In this document: one piece after another, positions 1-11,935 of the stretch
Layout of the letters: the number at the start of each line of letters is the position of its first letter
Position numbering within the stretch: position 1 is the stretch's first letter
Source: Cryptomeria japonica
Lineage: Eukaryota; Streptophyta; Pinopsida; Cupressales; Cupressaceae
Length of the DNA: 64,000 nt
Direction of reading: 5' to 3'
Assembly: GCF_030272615.1 (NCBI RefSeq)
Contig: NC_081411.1
Span: forward strand, 184,799,449 to 184,863,448
Position numbers and translations under genes: made by a program
The notes under the pieces: generated by a model
The model's input: the letters and a program-made list of their open reading frames with translations, nothing else
Database searches by the model: none
Told to the model about the DNA's origin: nothing

Positions 1-632
1 GGACCATTGTCCACATATAATATTAATTTGTTGTGGTAGTGGACGAGAATCATATATCTTTAAACAAATTTTTGAAAAAGTTATTTAGAATGAGGATTCA
101 AGAGTTTCCTATCCATTTTGTCATTTGTGCTATACCAACCTCTCAATTATCTAGATGATGCAAAGAAGTAACTACAATAATGAGACCAACTTTGCTATCA
201 TGGCATAGGAAGTAGGATAGTTTGAATATTTAAATTCAATTGGACTCTTCTCATAGTCTAAATTATAGTTTGTTAGTGATTGAGATCTTGTATGTGTTAG
301 ACATTTTAAGCAACCATTTCAACTTAAGCTTGAATTTGTATCTACAAACAAGAGATAGGACTAATCTTCTGGGAAATAGAAAATTAATAATAATATTAAA
401 TATTAGAAATAGTACCATTCCAAGTCATCCATAAATAATATAAATAAAATTTTAATTTAAAAATACTAGAGTGTAGAAAAACATGTAGGTGATTAGGTTA
501 GCGATCCTCTAGATAGATAAGTCTAGGTGGAAACATGGGAAAATATCACAAATCCATTCCAAAATATTTAGGGTATGAGGATACATCAAAAACTAGTTTT
601 TAAATTTGAGCTTATGAAAGGATGGGTATGTA
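1..632. repeat. Diverged non-coding repeat, copy 1
   Basis: From about position 20 this AT-rich stretch aligns by eye with 12845-13529. Shared landmarks in the same order include 'atctagatgatg', 'cataggaagtag', 'gcttgaatttgtat', 'gtagaaaaacatgta', 'taagtctaggtgga' and 'gatgggtatgta'. The copies are clearly old, with many substitutions and small indels. No conserved reading frame is seen. The homology stops where the LTR at about 635 begins, so that LTR probably landed in this repeat. The family is not recognised. Confidence 0.65.
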
Positions 633-634
633 GG

Positions 635-1371
635 TGTAATGTCATAAATTGTATCCCTATACAATTCTTATCCACACTTCGGCCTCACTTTGTTGTTTGG
701 GCCTTCCGTTCCTTGATCCTACTTGATTTTTACTCACACCGGCTTGCAACCTAATTTCCTAGACAAGGGCGCCCTAGACGCTTGTGTCCTAGGATAGTGG
801 CACTCGGAGTGTCATTCTCTTTACAAAAGGGGCCTAAATTTTGGTCCTGACAACAGTCACAAAATATGGGTAGGAATTCCTATCCCATGTCATCCTCTCT
901 AAAAAATCTAAACATGTTTGATGTAGTGGGGTATAAAATCAATCCTTAGCCCTTGATTTGAAGAAGTCTATTTATCCTCTCTACATGATTCAAGATCAAA
1001 TTCAATTAAATTTCAAGTGAGAAATAAATCAAACATATTTAAGACTTTGAAGGTGAGGTCAAGTATTCATGATTCAAACATAGAAGATGGCATCCGAGAT
1101 CAAGATTCTATGAAGAAATTTTACATCCTATGTGATAACATCAACTTTGTATGAAGACTTTAAAGCTAGAATTATCAAGGTATACAATTTCAATTTTAGC
1201 ATTTCAATTGAGATGTAGCTATTGCCCTCAAAAGGAATGCTTTACATTTCCATTACATTTCAAATTCAATTTCAATAAAAGAGTTAATTCCAAACCTTGA
1301 GTTTGACTCAGGAAAACCCCTATTCCATAACATCATTCTTCTCTATTTGTGTCCAGGTGATAGGTTCTACA
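635..1371 (+). repeat. LTR of a Ty3/Gypsy-like family (solo or remnant)
   Basis: The stretch begins 'tgtaatgtcataaattgta' and ends near 'ggttctaca'. Its start matches the start of the minus-strand LTRs ending at 24146, 35603 and 42452 (there 'tgtagcatcgtaaattgta' on the minus strand). It also shares internal landmarks with them, such as 'ctagacaagggcg' and the stretch around 'gtttgactcaggaaaacccc'. The left edge coincides with the end of homology to the repeat at 12845-13529. The right edge is uncertain and no clean target-site duplication is visible. No coding region follows it. Confidence 0.5.
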
Positions 1372-2219
1372 ACTATAAATATGGAATCCAATAGAGTAGA
1401 AAATTTGATAAAATCTAGCTTTTGGAGGTGCAAAAAGTGAAGGAAAAATTTGGATTGAGCTATAGTGTCTAATGAATTTATATCATTTTTTTTGGGCTAT
1501 ATTTTCACCAGCATTCTGATTGCATATCGATAAAAGGGAGAATGGTTGAGGTGGAATATAAGTATATATTGATGCATGTTTTGTGGAAACAAAAGGGATA
1601 TTTGTTGAGGTAGAATATAAGTACATTTATTGATCTAGGAATAGCCCCATTATTAACATGGCTAAAATTACCATTTTGTGTAGTGATAGCCATTATGGGT
1701 GATGTGTATGTAGGGAAATTGTCTATTGATGTAGGGATAGGGATTGATATCTCACTAATATCCAAGCACTTCCAAGTGTGAAAATATTAGTCAAGTGTGC
1801 TTGGCACCCTAGACACGAAGATGTTCTTGTTAGCTAAAAATTTAGATTTTAGATTGGGATGCATGCTGTAGATCAATCTCTTTGAATTTGGACCAAAAAG
1901 TATTAGCAACATATGCACATTGTCAAAAAAATAGGGTTTTAACCTATTGAAAGTCTAGAACTATATGTCTTAGTCTTCTCTACAAAATTCCACAACTTTT
2001 GGATATAGGATTTGTAACCTACATACAAAAAAGAGGGAAAATATTAGGTTGTATAGAATCTTTCCTAAGTCAAACCATGTGGAAGTATTTCCATTTTCAC
2101 TACAAAGTTTTTCGATAAAAGAGAGCTTACCCTTCGTAGGGAAAATACTAAAAACCTTGCAAAAATAATTCAGCTGACAAATGATATGTTGATATGAAAC
2201 TCTCATTGAAGCCTCACAT
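1372..2219. other. No gene recognised
   Basis: AT-rich sequence with only short chance reading frames. A small direct repeat, 'gaggtagaatataagtac' and close variants, occurs at about 1548 and 1608. I see no protein family or RNA gene. Confidence 0.6.
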
Positions 2220-2758
2220 GAATCTTGATGTTTATTGGGAGGTGTTAATGCACACCTTTATTCATAGAAGAGCAAATACCTTGATCATGATTGTTGAACT
2301 TCAATGCTTGAATTTATATTTCTCCTTAATTGCATTGAAGATGCTTAATTAAATGCTTAAATTGAATTGAGAGGAAAGCTAAATTGATTAGATGTAGGAG
2401 ATAAAAGGTTCAAATGAGGGAGAGAGTTTTATTTATACATAAATTACATATTTTTTCTTTGAATGTTGAAGAATTATTACATCGGGGGGAGGGGGGGGGA
2501 ATTCCTACTCCTTATTTTCTTAATTATTTGGAGTTCAAATTTGGGACCAAGTTGATTGGACTATGGTGTTAGGCAACCTATTATAGCATAGCTATTTCAG
2601 ATGGGATAAAGGTTAGTGAGCATGATATTATGTGAGGCTTCCAAAAATAGTCATGTATTGAGCACAATAAGATGTGAAAAAGAGGCACGAGGAACAACCA
2701 CAAAAGTGAGCCTAAAATGAGTTTAGAACGATATTGGGATGCAATTTACAAGACTAAA
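2220..2758 (-). repeat. Degenerate LTR relic, minus orientation
   Basis: The order of motifs matches the Gypsy-family LTR inside the duplicated units: 'gatcatga', 'gatgcttaatta', 'gagaggaaagc/gagaggtgttt', 'caaatgaggg', a TATA-like 'tttatac', then 'aaagtgagcc' and 'gcaatttaca' near the right edge. This corresponds to roughly 23640-24146. It is heavily diverged and contains a poly-G run at 2484-2500. No polypurine tract or coding region remains beside it. Confidence 0.45.
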
Positions 2759-4105
2759 ATAATAATTTTATTTATCTAGGAGTTTAAAATCATTTTCAAT
2801 GCATTCATTTTATGTAGGTGTTATACTCACAATGTCCTAAAAGCCATATTTCCTTGAAGATTTTTACCAAAATGTTATTCTATGAAGGATATGCTACCTC
2901 ATTTTGTACATGTCTACTAGAGCATTTTCAAATACATCATATAATAAAAATACCCATTATTTTACACTTTTGTAATGCATACATGTATAATAAGGCATTT
3001 GCAACCACAATCTCTAAAAAAATCTTGTTTTATATCTATTTCAATGGATGTCCATACATTGTCCCAAGTTTCTTTTCTCTTGTTGATGGGGCTATTTATG
3101 CACCACTCTCCTATTTCTTGATTTGAGTATCTTTTTAAAGAGGCAAGCCCCATATATGTATTAAAATGTATAGCATGCACAAGAAAATACAAAGCTTCAT
3201 ATTTCTCTATCTGATAGCCCACATCTAGCAATATATAGAGTACTATTTACATACGTATGTCCTTAAAATGTAGCCATACCCATTCCTAGTGCATGCACTG
3301 CAAAATTCTAAGAAATGGAGGAAAATATTGCATTATGCATAAACTAATTAAAAAGAATCTATCCACCAAGTAAAATGCAATGAAACTTTGACCCGCCAAA
3401 TCAATTGGAAACTATAGCTTCAAGCATTGAATAAAACAAAAATCTATGACCCTCCTCTCAAGATCAGTGTGGGAAGCTGGTTTTTTACTGAACTTCCTTA
3501 AAAAAATGTGGAACATAATTCAATATAGAATTTTATTTTTTGGAGAAACTCCAAATAAATATAGAGTTATCAGGACTTGGATGAAATAAGTATTCTAAAT
3601 ACTTTTCTTTTTTCCAACTTGGGCATGCTTTGAATTAAGCTGGAGAAACTCATAAAGAGGAAAACTATGTACAAGATATCTCCAAATAAATTGTAGTTTC
3701 TTTTGTGTTTTATGAGTTTATCAAGGATTTATAATTTTATAATTTTATTTTCAAATAAAGTGGAGCGTCTTTGATATTTTATGACTTTATCTAGAGTTTA
3801 TAGCTTTCTAATTAATATTTTAATTATATAAATAAAATATCATTCAGCTTAATATAAGAATTTTAAAATAAATACATGAGAAATTCTGGTGAATTTAGAA
3901 CACTTGCACAAGATTGACTTAAATTTGTTTTATTAACCATTTTAATTTTTATTTCTATTCAACTTGTAAACAATCAACAAAAAATGTATTCAAAGTAATC
4001 AATTTCTTAAGCTAATCATTTTCATTATTTCATCTCTTTTATTATATTCTGATTTTTAATTTAATTAATAAATGATCCCTGCATAACAAGAATTGGCTAT
4101 CATGA
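2759..4105. other. AT-rich stretch without a recognised gene
   Basis: There are overlapping chance frames on both strands around 2818-3231, with no recognisable domain. The remainder is low-complexity AT-rich DNA. It ends exactly where homology to the ankyrin gene exon 1 begins. Confidence 0.6.
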
Positions 4106-4592
4106 AAGCTTATTGCGAACATTCACACCATTTTGCTGTTGTTGGAGTAGAACCTGCACAACATTACAGAAACCTCCCTGAGCAGCCAAATGCAACGCAG
4201 TATTTCCTTGGGCATTGGTAGTCTTCAGAAGTTCACGATTGAGCTGCAGGAGCTTTCAATGAATGGTAGATTTCCTACACTGGCTGCCACATGAAGAAGA
4301 GTATTTCTGCTTCCGGGTGTAGTACTATTGAGAGCTGCTACAAGTTTACATCTCCCAATTTCTTTTCCAGGGCATACTGCGGCATTGTACGTATCGCGAT
4401 CGATCCCTTCGCTGTGCTGTCCACGTTCAGTTGCCATGGAAGATTTCTGCAAATTTCAGGAAAAATGATATTTAAACAGACATAAACCTCGAATGGAGGA
4501 AAATGTTATCCTAGTACTTTGCGTTACTGAAAATATATTTAAAAGTAAGATATATATCAGATTAATTACATTTAACGATAAGTATCAAGCAT
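4106..4592 (-). pseudogene. Fragment of ankyrin-gene exon 1 (frameshifted)
   Basis: This is a near-identical partial copy of 63110-63572, which covers the distal part of exon 1, the start codon and the 5' flank of the intact ankyrin/PGG gene. The copied ATG is at 4437. The protein starts MATERGQHSEGIDRD and reads through TLLHVAASVGNLPFIE. It is then broken by a one-base deletion near 4255, where 'gagctttcaatg' replaces 'gagcttttcaatg'. Upstream of the ATG there is an extra segment of about 27 bp relative to the intact gene. The copy is cut off at 4106 in the coding region, losing about half of exon 1, and at 4592 where LINE sequence begins. It cannot make a functional protein. Confidence 0.9.
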
Positions 4593-4902
4593 AAAGAGAC
4601 ATATTACCAAAGTTGACTGAGAATTATAGTTCCAGAGTAACACCACATAAGGGGAGATGATTACAAAACTTACACCATAATATACAAGCAAAAAGATCAA
4701 AATAAAGAGACATAACAGACTATGAGTAAGAAATTTCAGAGTTTGGAGAAGAGTTGGCTCCCGCTGGTAGGATCCAAGCCACCCAGCTCATATCTCCATC
4801 TTGCCATACTTCCATACGGCCGTCAAGAATGTCCTACTTGTGAGGGTGTGAGGTGTTCAGGTGTATCAGATCAGCTTCCTCCCGAGAAATCTCCATATGC
4901 AG

Positions 4903-6959
4903 CTATCTACAGTCCATCTGTTTCATGAAGGCCATTAGTGCTTGCTCAAAAGCCGCCTTTCCTAGTTCATCTCTTTCCCATGTGAATCCGTGGGATAGCT
5001 CTCTGATGTAGATAGTGGTGGCACCCTCCTTTATCCATTTATCAAACTTATCTGAATCTAGCTTTATAACTATAGTGACTTGCATTGAGACAGTATGAAA
5101 GATGAGTCTCCTAAGAGACTCAGTGAGGTGCTTGGTGCTGTTATTAAAGACATCATCATTACGATATTTCCAAATGAGCCAAAGAATTTCTAAAGGTAAA
5201 CAAGACCAGAAGATATTTGTAGTTTTCCTACAGCCCTTAATGTAGCCTAAAACAACATTAATGATTTCAACACATTTAGACCAAACAAGTTCCAAATTTC
5301 CTTGGCAAAATGACAGACAAAAAAAATATGTTTCACAGTCTCTAGAATCCTACAAATTTGCAATTTAGGTAGTTACCCTCCTTGTCCTTAATCGAGAGTT
5401 TATTTAACAACATTCTCCATCCAAAGAACAGTTTTTTTGGTTCATTTGGAGTCATCCAAAATTTACCTAATCTATCTTTCCAAACCCCAGGCCTCCAGTT
5501 TAGCTCCCAACATTTATTAAGGTGAAGAAAAATGGTATCTGCCTCAATGAGGGATGCATAAATGTTTTTGGCTTTAAGTGAGGAAAGTGGTGTGCCATCA
5601 ACCCAACTAAGCCTAGAGAAGGAGAAGAGGGGGGGAGAAAGGTGAGGTGGGGGAAGAGCTTTTGCTAGGACCATCTTAAGGATGTTATAGGTTCTGCTTT
5701 GGGATAATGGAATAGAGAAGGAAAGTTGCAAATCTTCCCAAGATCTAAGTTGGCCATTCACTAGAATCTGTTCAAAATACTTGATTCCCATATTGTGCCA
5801 CTTAAGTGCAGAACAACCTTGAAGAGATGCTAATGGTTTTCCATTATGTATCAGGTTCCACCAGATAGATCTATCACTAGTGACCTGATTCAGTCTATTT
5901 CCTTTAAGATTGTACTTTACCAATTGTTTCACCTATTCCCAGACCTTCCATAAGGACTTGAAGACTCTTGAACCAGCTGGGGCTATATCTATTTGGCCAA
6001 GAAGAAGGTCAATCATGGGAAGGTCTTTCCACTTCTTGGCTTTTTTTGGAATTGAGGATAATATATTGTTCCTTATTAGGACTTTCCATGGCTCCTCACC
6101 ATCCATGGCTTTAAGGATCCATTTGGAGGTGAGTGCTATCCCTTGTGTTCTAAGATCTTTTAGCCCCATCCCACCATACAGTTTGTGCATAGTACACCAT
6201 TCCCATTTCACTGCATGTTGTTTCCTAGTGCCTTTACCATCTAACCAGAGAAATTCCCTTATCTGTTTTTGGATATGGTTATATTGATAGTTCTTGAAGA
6301 GCTAGGCAGCGGAGAAATAGATATTATATGATGCCAAGATCTTTTGACAGACCTGAAATCTACCAGCCAGAGATAGATAGTTCCTATTCCATTTAGAGAA
6401 TTTCTTCTCTATCTTATTCCTTACCCATTCCCACATTTCTTTTAGATTTTGGATGAAGGAGAAGGGGATACCTAGATATTTAACCATATGGGAAGGACCC
6501 AACCAATTGAGAGAAAAATTTGAGAGCAAGTCCAAAGGGCTGTCCTCCCAGCCAAGTAGGTTAGATTTGTGCATAGGTATCTTACTTCCAGAGGCAAGGC
6601 AAAAAACATTTATATTTTCTAGCAGGGCGATGAGGTTATCTTCATCAAGTTTGATTAACATTGTAGTATCATCAACAAATTGGATATTACACATTTATTT
6701 TTTATTAGGTAAGGATATGCCCTTAACAGGAGGAGTGACAGAGGAGTCTCTGAGTAAATAGAACATTGCATCAGCAGCTATAACAAATAATGCAAGGGCT
6801 AGAGGGCATCCTTACTTTATTGACCTTGATAGTACAAATTTGGGGGATCTCATTCCATTCACTTTGACTAAGGCATTAGCATCACTTAATAGTGTTTTGA
6901 CCAATTTACAGAACCCGGAGGGAAATCCTAGAGTCTAGAGCATCTGCATAATATAGTCC
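4903..6959 (-). pseudogene. LINE ORF2, C-terminal half (RT palm, zf-RVT)
   Basis: Read on the minus strand from 6959, the reverse transcriptase continues after the inserted LTR. GFPSGFCKLVKTLLSDANA is followed by a GCPLALALF motif, where an in-frame stop replaces the residue before G. The catalytic FVDDTTML box, a variant of FADDT, lies near 6670. Then comes thumb and linker sequence (6211-5933), broken by frameshifts. A zf-RVT-like block holds FFGWRMLLNKLSIKD (about 5440-5390). The C-terminal tail (5295-4903) contains WLIWKYRND, typical of plant LINE ends. Several frames must be joined to read it, so it is dead. The neighbouring N-terminal half is at 8320-10180. Confidence 0.85.
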
Positions 6960-7792
6960 TGTAGACATCTAAAAATGGTCAACGCTTGTGGAGTCATACT
7001 TTAACATTTGTGCATTGCCTTATTTTAGGGATTTTATGTTGCATTAACATTTCTTCTATGTTGCGCACTTAGTCTTTATCATTTGTGAGCATCGAGTCCT
7101 TCTTCTGCATTCCTCATTTTTCTCGCTTTTGAATTAGGTTTTATCGATAGCAATCATCAGTCATGATTTTGGTCAATCTTATCCTGTCGCATCATGGTGT
7201 GGGCTCATTTATCATCATTTTGGACATCATCAATACTAATCGATGATAGAATTAGGGTTTTGTCCTCTTGTCAATCTTGTCATTTTGTGATTGATTCGTC
7301 ATCGATTCTTGTCCTTTTCAATCATGTCAATTTGGATCAATTAGTCATTGTTCCTTGTCAATTGGCACCTATCAATTTGATCTCCTTGTCAATCTTGGTC
7401 AATTTGTCATCATTTTTTGTCAACCAATCTCAATCATTTATCAACATTGGTCCTTTGTCAATCAAAATCATGGTCGAACCTACATTAATTTATTGTTGTC
7501 TTGATCTAATTCCTTGTCCTCTTATTTCTAGGGTTTTATGATTTGTTCATTTAATCCTTTTCTTCTTCTTGGTGGGTTAAATAAATATATTTATTTAGTC
7601 CTAGGTCTTTTTCATGAATTAATTAATGGATGAAAACCTATTAATTAATTCACCTAATTCATATTTCATACTTTTCCTCAATTTTTCCAATTTACTAATT
7701 TCTCCTAATTCCTAATTTCTATTTCTCCTAGTTTCTTCAATTTTTCTAATATTTCCCCTAATTTCATGGGAATTGCATTTCAATTTTGTCAA

Positions 7793-7902
7793 AATTTGTC
7801 ATAATTTGTCAATCAATCAATCTTGCATGTCAATTTTGTCATAATTTGTCAATCAATCAATCTTGCATAGAAAATGTCAATTTTGTCATAATTTGTCATA
7901 TT
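7793..7902 (+). repeat. Tandem repeat in solo LTR
   Basis: There are about two and a half imperfect units of roughly 41 bp. Each contains 'ttgtcataatttgtcaatca' followed by 'atcaatcttgcat'. They lie upstream of the TATA-like box, the usual place for LTR enhancer repeats. Confidence 0.8.
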
Positions 7903-7970
7903 TGTCATTCTTGATTTGAAATTTCCTTTCAAATCTCTTCATGCTAATCTTGTCATCTCTCCAATTTGTC

Positions 7971-7977
7971 TATAAAT
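7971..7977 (+). promoter_or_regulatory. TATA-like box of solo LTR
   Basis: The sequence is 'tctataaattgg'. The same core appears at about 25230 in the LTR-like spacer, with a similar distance to the putative LTR end. This supports an LTR promoter role. Activity is not implied. Confidence 0.45.
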
Positions 7978-8319
7978 TGGATGATTTTCTTCAATCAAGG
8001 GATCTAGTCACATTTTCAGAGGAAAAACCATGCTTCTAGTATCCTTATGCTGCCATTTCATCTTGTCAATCTTGCTTTCATACTATGCTTTTGTACTTGT
8101 AGGTGAGATCCACAAACAAAGTAATTTGAAGGAGAAAGAAGAACAATGGAGAATTATGGAGGAGATATTCATGTTTGTAATGGTTTACATTTGGTTTGAT
8201 TATCTTGTCTTCATATCTCTATTGAGTGTAATTAGGATTTCTTATCATTGCAATCTAGTTTTTGTGGTTGAGCTAGTTTAACATCTATTGCTTTGATGAA
8301 TTCCAAATTCCTATCTACA

Positions 8320-9013
8320 CGTCCCATTCAATTATGTCATAAGATTTCTTGAAGTCGATGAGTAACATGGCTCCATTATGTCTTGTTTCTCTTTCCCAAT
8401 GAAGTGATTCCCAACATGTGATTAAGTTCTCTAATATATATCATCCTTTGACAAACTCTGTTTGTGTATTACTGATAATCTTAGGTAGAATATTTTCCAA
8501 CCTGGTTGCTATCAATTTTGCTAATATCTTATATGAAACATTTAACAGTGTAATGGGTCTCCAATTTTTTACCAGGGTTCTATCTCCCTCTTTGGGAATG
8601 AGTTTAATCAATCCTTGGTTTATGTTTTCACCCAGGGATCCCTTATGAATAGCCTTAGAGTATAGCTCATGGAGATCATCTACAATCCAGTCAACATTAT
8701 CCTTGTAAAATTCTACTGGGAACCCATCAAGGCCAGGGGATTTGTCATTACTAAGGGCATCTATAGCCTCTTTGATTTCTACTTTGGAGATATCTCCTCC
8801 AAGGATCTTGCTATCTTCTTTATCAAGGAGTTTGGGCACTAAAGACATAATTAATTTCCTTGCATCTTCCTTTTCCTCCCTAACTAGTTCTACAGAAAAT
8901 AATTGTTTGTAATACTGAGCAAAACATTCTAAAATTTCATTTGGTTCAGAGAGGTTTTTATTGTTTTCCCATATAGAGTCTATATTCTCTCTTGCTTGTT
9001 TCATTTTGAGCAT
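8320..9013 (-). pseudogene. LINE ORF2, N-terminal part of reverse transcriptase
   Basis: On the minus strand this holds the early RT blocks: SNDKSPGLDGFPVEFYK, LIKLIPKEGDRTLVKNWRPI, SYKILAKLIATRLE and QTEFVKG. After a frameshift near 8440 it continues with GAMLLIDFKKSYDIIEWD, the catalytic A block carrying the first aspartate. The reading frame then runs into the solo LTR at 8319. The preceding endonuclease is at 9134-10180. Frameshifts make it non-functional. Confidence 0.88.
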
Positions 9014-9133
9014 CTGGAAGAAGAACTTGGACCCCTAGATTCCTAAATCTAACCAGTTAAGGTTAGCTCTTGCTCTCCATCCTTTAATTTTTTGGTTTTG
9101 AAGCCTTCTAAGATCATTTTTGGCTCTGATTAG

Positions 9134-10180
9134 TTAATAAGTGAGTGATGCATTTTTCGGGTCTCGTTGAAGTTCGTATTCTGCCACTTGTAGTGTATTG
9201 TTCAATTGTATCTCAGATGCTCTGGTATCCTTAGCTTTCTTTTTACCTACCACTTGACAAAGAGAGGTCCAGGTTGCAATATTTTGGTTCCACCTTTCTA
9301 TGTTAGACAACTTGTTGTTTCCACATTTGTTATACATTCTGACCAGGTATATTGCACACTTAAGATCACCATCCTTTAGAAAGTTAGTGTTCATTCTAAA
9401 ATTCAAGTTAGGGTTAGGAAGGGCCATTTTTCTATTATTTATCTTAAGCCCAATCATGATGGGATGATGGTCAAATAATGTATATGGTATGACAGCATAC
9501 TGAACACCATCTTCATTTTTAATAATTTCAAAGAATTCCTTGTTGAAGTAAAATCTATCTGGCCTCCAATACACTCTCTTATTGTATTGTTGGTGGTTAC
9601 ACCAGGTGTACCATATTGAGTTGTGTTCACCTTTTTTACCTGCAATTGGGTCAAGCAACCTCAATTTATTGACCATCCTCTCCTAGTGAATCCTCTCCAC
9701 ACCTTTCCATTCCACCTTATTCCCTCCCTGTTTATCTTGTGCATTGAGTACCATATTAAAGTCTCCTCCTAAGAGCCAGGGGATGTCATCTAATTTTGCA
9801 ATCCATTTCCATATCTCCCCTCTTTCTGGGTAGTCATTAGAGGCATAGATTGAGCAGAGACCAAATGTCTTATTTTCATTTTGTAATATTACCCATACTG
9901 CCCTATCATAGGGGGATTGTCCCCATTTGAGAATCTTGTTCTTCCATTTCAAACTTAGTAAAATTGCAGCTCCACCCTTGCCCTTAGAGTGTTTGGTATA
10001 GAAGGGGATGTCTTCCCTCCATATGGATTTTAGCCCAATTTCTAGAGAGAATCCTACTGATTTTAATTCTTGGAGCATTAGGCAATCAATTTCCTTGTGC
10101 ATATTTAAGAATCTCTTGACCACATATTTCCTATTAGGGGCCTCTAATCCCCTGATGTTCCATGAGATGGTTTTCATCAT
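9134..10180 (-). pseudogene. LINE ORF2, AP-type endonuclease domain
   Basis: The start at 10180 reads MMKTISWNIRGLEAPNRK, the classic N-terminus of plant LINE ORF2. It continues with MLQELKS, WLLGGDFNMVL and the C-terminal FDHHPIMIGL block. These are the catalytic motifs of the exonuclease/endonuclease/phosphatase family that nicks target DNA for target-primed reverse transcription. A stop or frame break near 9680 interrupts the domain between GVERIH and MVNKLRL. Its ATG overlaps the ORF1 stop in an ATGA arrangement. Confidence 0.88.
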
Positions 10181-11935
10181 TGGGGGGTTGTTTCAGAGTT
10201 ATCCCCTAGGGCTTTAAACCCTTCAAAAAATTTGGGCCATTCCTCAGATTTAGAGAGGTGGCTGGCATCAAAGGCCATAGTTGATAGTGGTCTCCCTCTT
10301 TTTTTCCTGAGTTCAAAGAGCTGATCAAGTCCTAAGGAATCTTTCCTAGCTGAATTATCTTTATTAACTCTAGGAGATCTTTTCCTCCTTTTTTTTTGTG
10401 ATATTACTAAATAGTTCTTCTCCCCCACCATTGGTTTCAACCTCAAAGGTTCTAGGATCAGGGGAGAATATACTTTCCCTTTCAATACTGTTATTCACTA
10501 TTTCAGCCAACTGTAACCCTGGATCAGTAGCATGCCCTTTCTCAAGGGGTTGATCAGAAGGGGAAGTGACAGTCTCCACCTCCCCATTAGTGTTATCAGA
10601 GGTTTTTCTAGTAAGAATTATCTCTCCTCCTTCCTTAGCTTCCACTGGAATATTTTCCTTATGAGGGAAACTTGTGGGGGCATTTACATTAGCTTTAGGT
10701 CCAAGAGGGGAGTGACTAACCTTCTCGGTAGCACTAGTGGCAACCTGGGTACCACCATCTTCCCCTTCTATCAACTCTTGGAGGAAGGTATGGTACATGA
10801 TTCAATTTCCTTTTTTTGATTTAGTAATGCTAATTCCAGTTGTTTTCTATGCTTTGCAGCCAACTTTAGCTATTCAAGTACAATCTGCTGAGCATTTTGC
10901 CTCCTAGGTTCACCAGAAGGAAGGGAGATTTTGACCTTATCTAAATCCACTGCATCAGGTTCACTAGTGGCCTGATTAGCTTCTTTTAGTGCCAACTGGT
11001 ATTTGAGAATAGTTTCTGCAATTGAGGGAGGCGAAGTGGGTGGGCAGGGGGGTTAGGGGTTGAGTGAAGAGGGGAGAAGGATCAGATGAAGGTATAGTCT
11101 CAACAACCCTAGGTTGAGGGGAGGGGTCAAGGGGTGGGTTTGCAGAGGGGTTCTGACTTATTGGTTTCTTCCGACTCAGGATGGAGACAGGTTCTGGTGG
11201 AGGTCTTCTTGAAGGAGGTACCATTTTTCTTCACCAATAGAGGGAAATTCTTCAAGTAATGTCCACTTCTTCTACATCTATGGCATGCATTAATCCCTCC
11301 TAAATATTCTAGTGGGCATGAGAAGAGTTGGTTATCAATACAAATGTCAATACCAGAGGGGAGGGTTACTCCAGGGTTGAATGCAATGAGTACCCTCGCA
11401 TCAATGTGAGGTATAAGAGAGGCTGAGGAATCAATTTTTATAACCTTTCCAAGTGACTCCGTAATTTTAGAGATACAGGTCCACAAAAAAGGAGGGACAT
11501 TTTTAATAACTACCCATTTAGGGTTGGAGAGTGCCATTATTTCTTCATTAAAAGAAAATGGAGTCCATGGAACGGCCCTAAAATAGGCATTGCCTATAAT
11601 CCAGAATTATTTTTCAATAACTTTCCTTTGCATCTCATTATCATTAAAGAATATAAGAAATAAACCTTTTGTAACATTTTGTAAAATGAAAACTGAATTC
11701 CAAATTTAATAGACCAAGTACCCTGAAACCATTTATTGAGATATCGTGTATATGGCATTTTATCTACATCAAGGGCTACTAAAAAAATTGCAAAATCCCT
11801 AAGCCTAGCTATTTCCTTAGAAATACATTTAGTCATATAATAATTAGGTTTAATGATGACTCTCAGGGCCGAGGCCACCTCACCTTCTTCGCAACTTGCT
11901 GCTGCATCTTGTATTGCCTCTGGTTCAAACCTCAC
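10177..11935 (-). pseudogene. LINE ORF1 (DUF4283-like, zinc knuckle)
   Basis: The N-terminal part (11935-11594) holds IFLVALDVDKMPYTRYLNKW and a WFQGTW motif typical of the DUF4283 region of plant LINE ORF1. The next segment (11537-11127) contains a CHRCRRSGHY knuckle-like motif, with the last position apparently degenerate (NFP in place of CP). A proline- and serine-rich linker follows, then a basic C-terminal part (KKRRKRSPR) ending at 10177. The frames are broken near 11590, 11130 and 10480. The protein would bind element RNA, and it is decayed here. The stop codon overlaps the ORF2 start by ATGA. Confidence 0.8.

Larger units (their letters stand above)
6960..8319 (+). mobile_element. Solo LTR inserted in the LINE
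   Basis: The 1360-bp insertion starts TGTAGA and ends TCTACA, a perfect 6-bp terminal inverted repeat. It is flanked by agtcc (6955-6959) and cgtcc (8320-8324), a 5-bp target-site duplication with one mismatch. Removing it restores the LINE reverse transcriptase frame across the join (minus-strand codons for E-W-D then Y-I-M-Q-M). It has no coding domains. A TATA-like box at 7971-7977 and the tandem repeats at 7793-7902 fit U3 structure. Its start resembles that of the spacer at 24661 (TGTAGACAYCTAAAA). The element family is not identified. Confidence 0.85.

Noticed and set aside
2484..2500. Poly-G run as a G-quadruplex regulatory element
   Set aside because: It is a single mononucleotide-like tract in a decayed LTR with no adjoining gene.
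4591..4714. 'ataaagagacata' repeated at 4591 and 4702 as a target-site duplication
   Set aside because: It would frame only about 100 bp at the LINE 3' end and no matching copy was found at the LINE 5' end; more likely an internal repeat of the LINE 3' UTR.
4722..4928. Plus-strand frame of 68 codons
   Set aside because: It lies antisense in the 3' UTR of the minus-strand LINE and has no domain; it is a chance frame.
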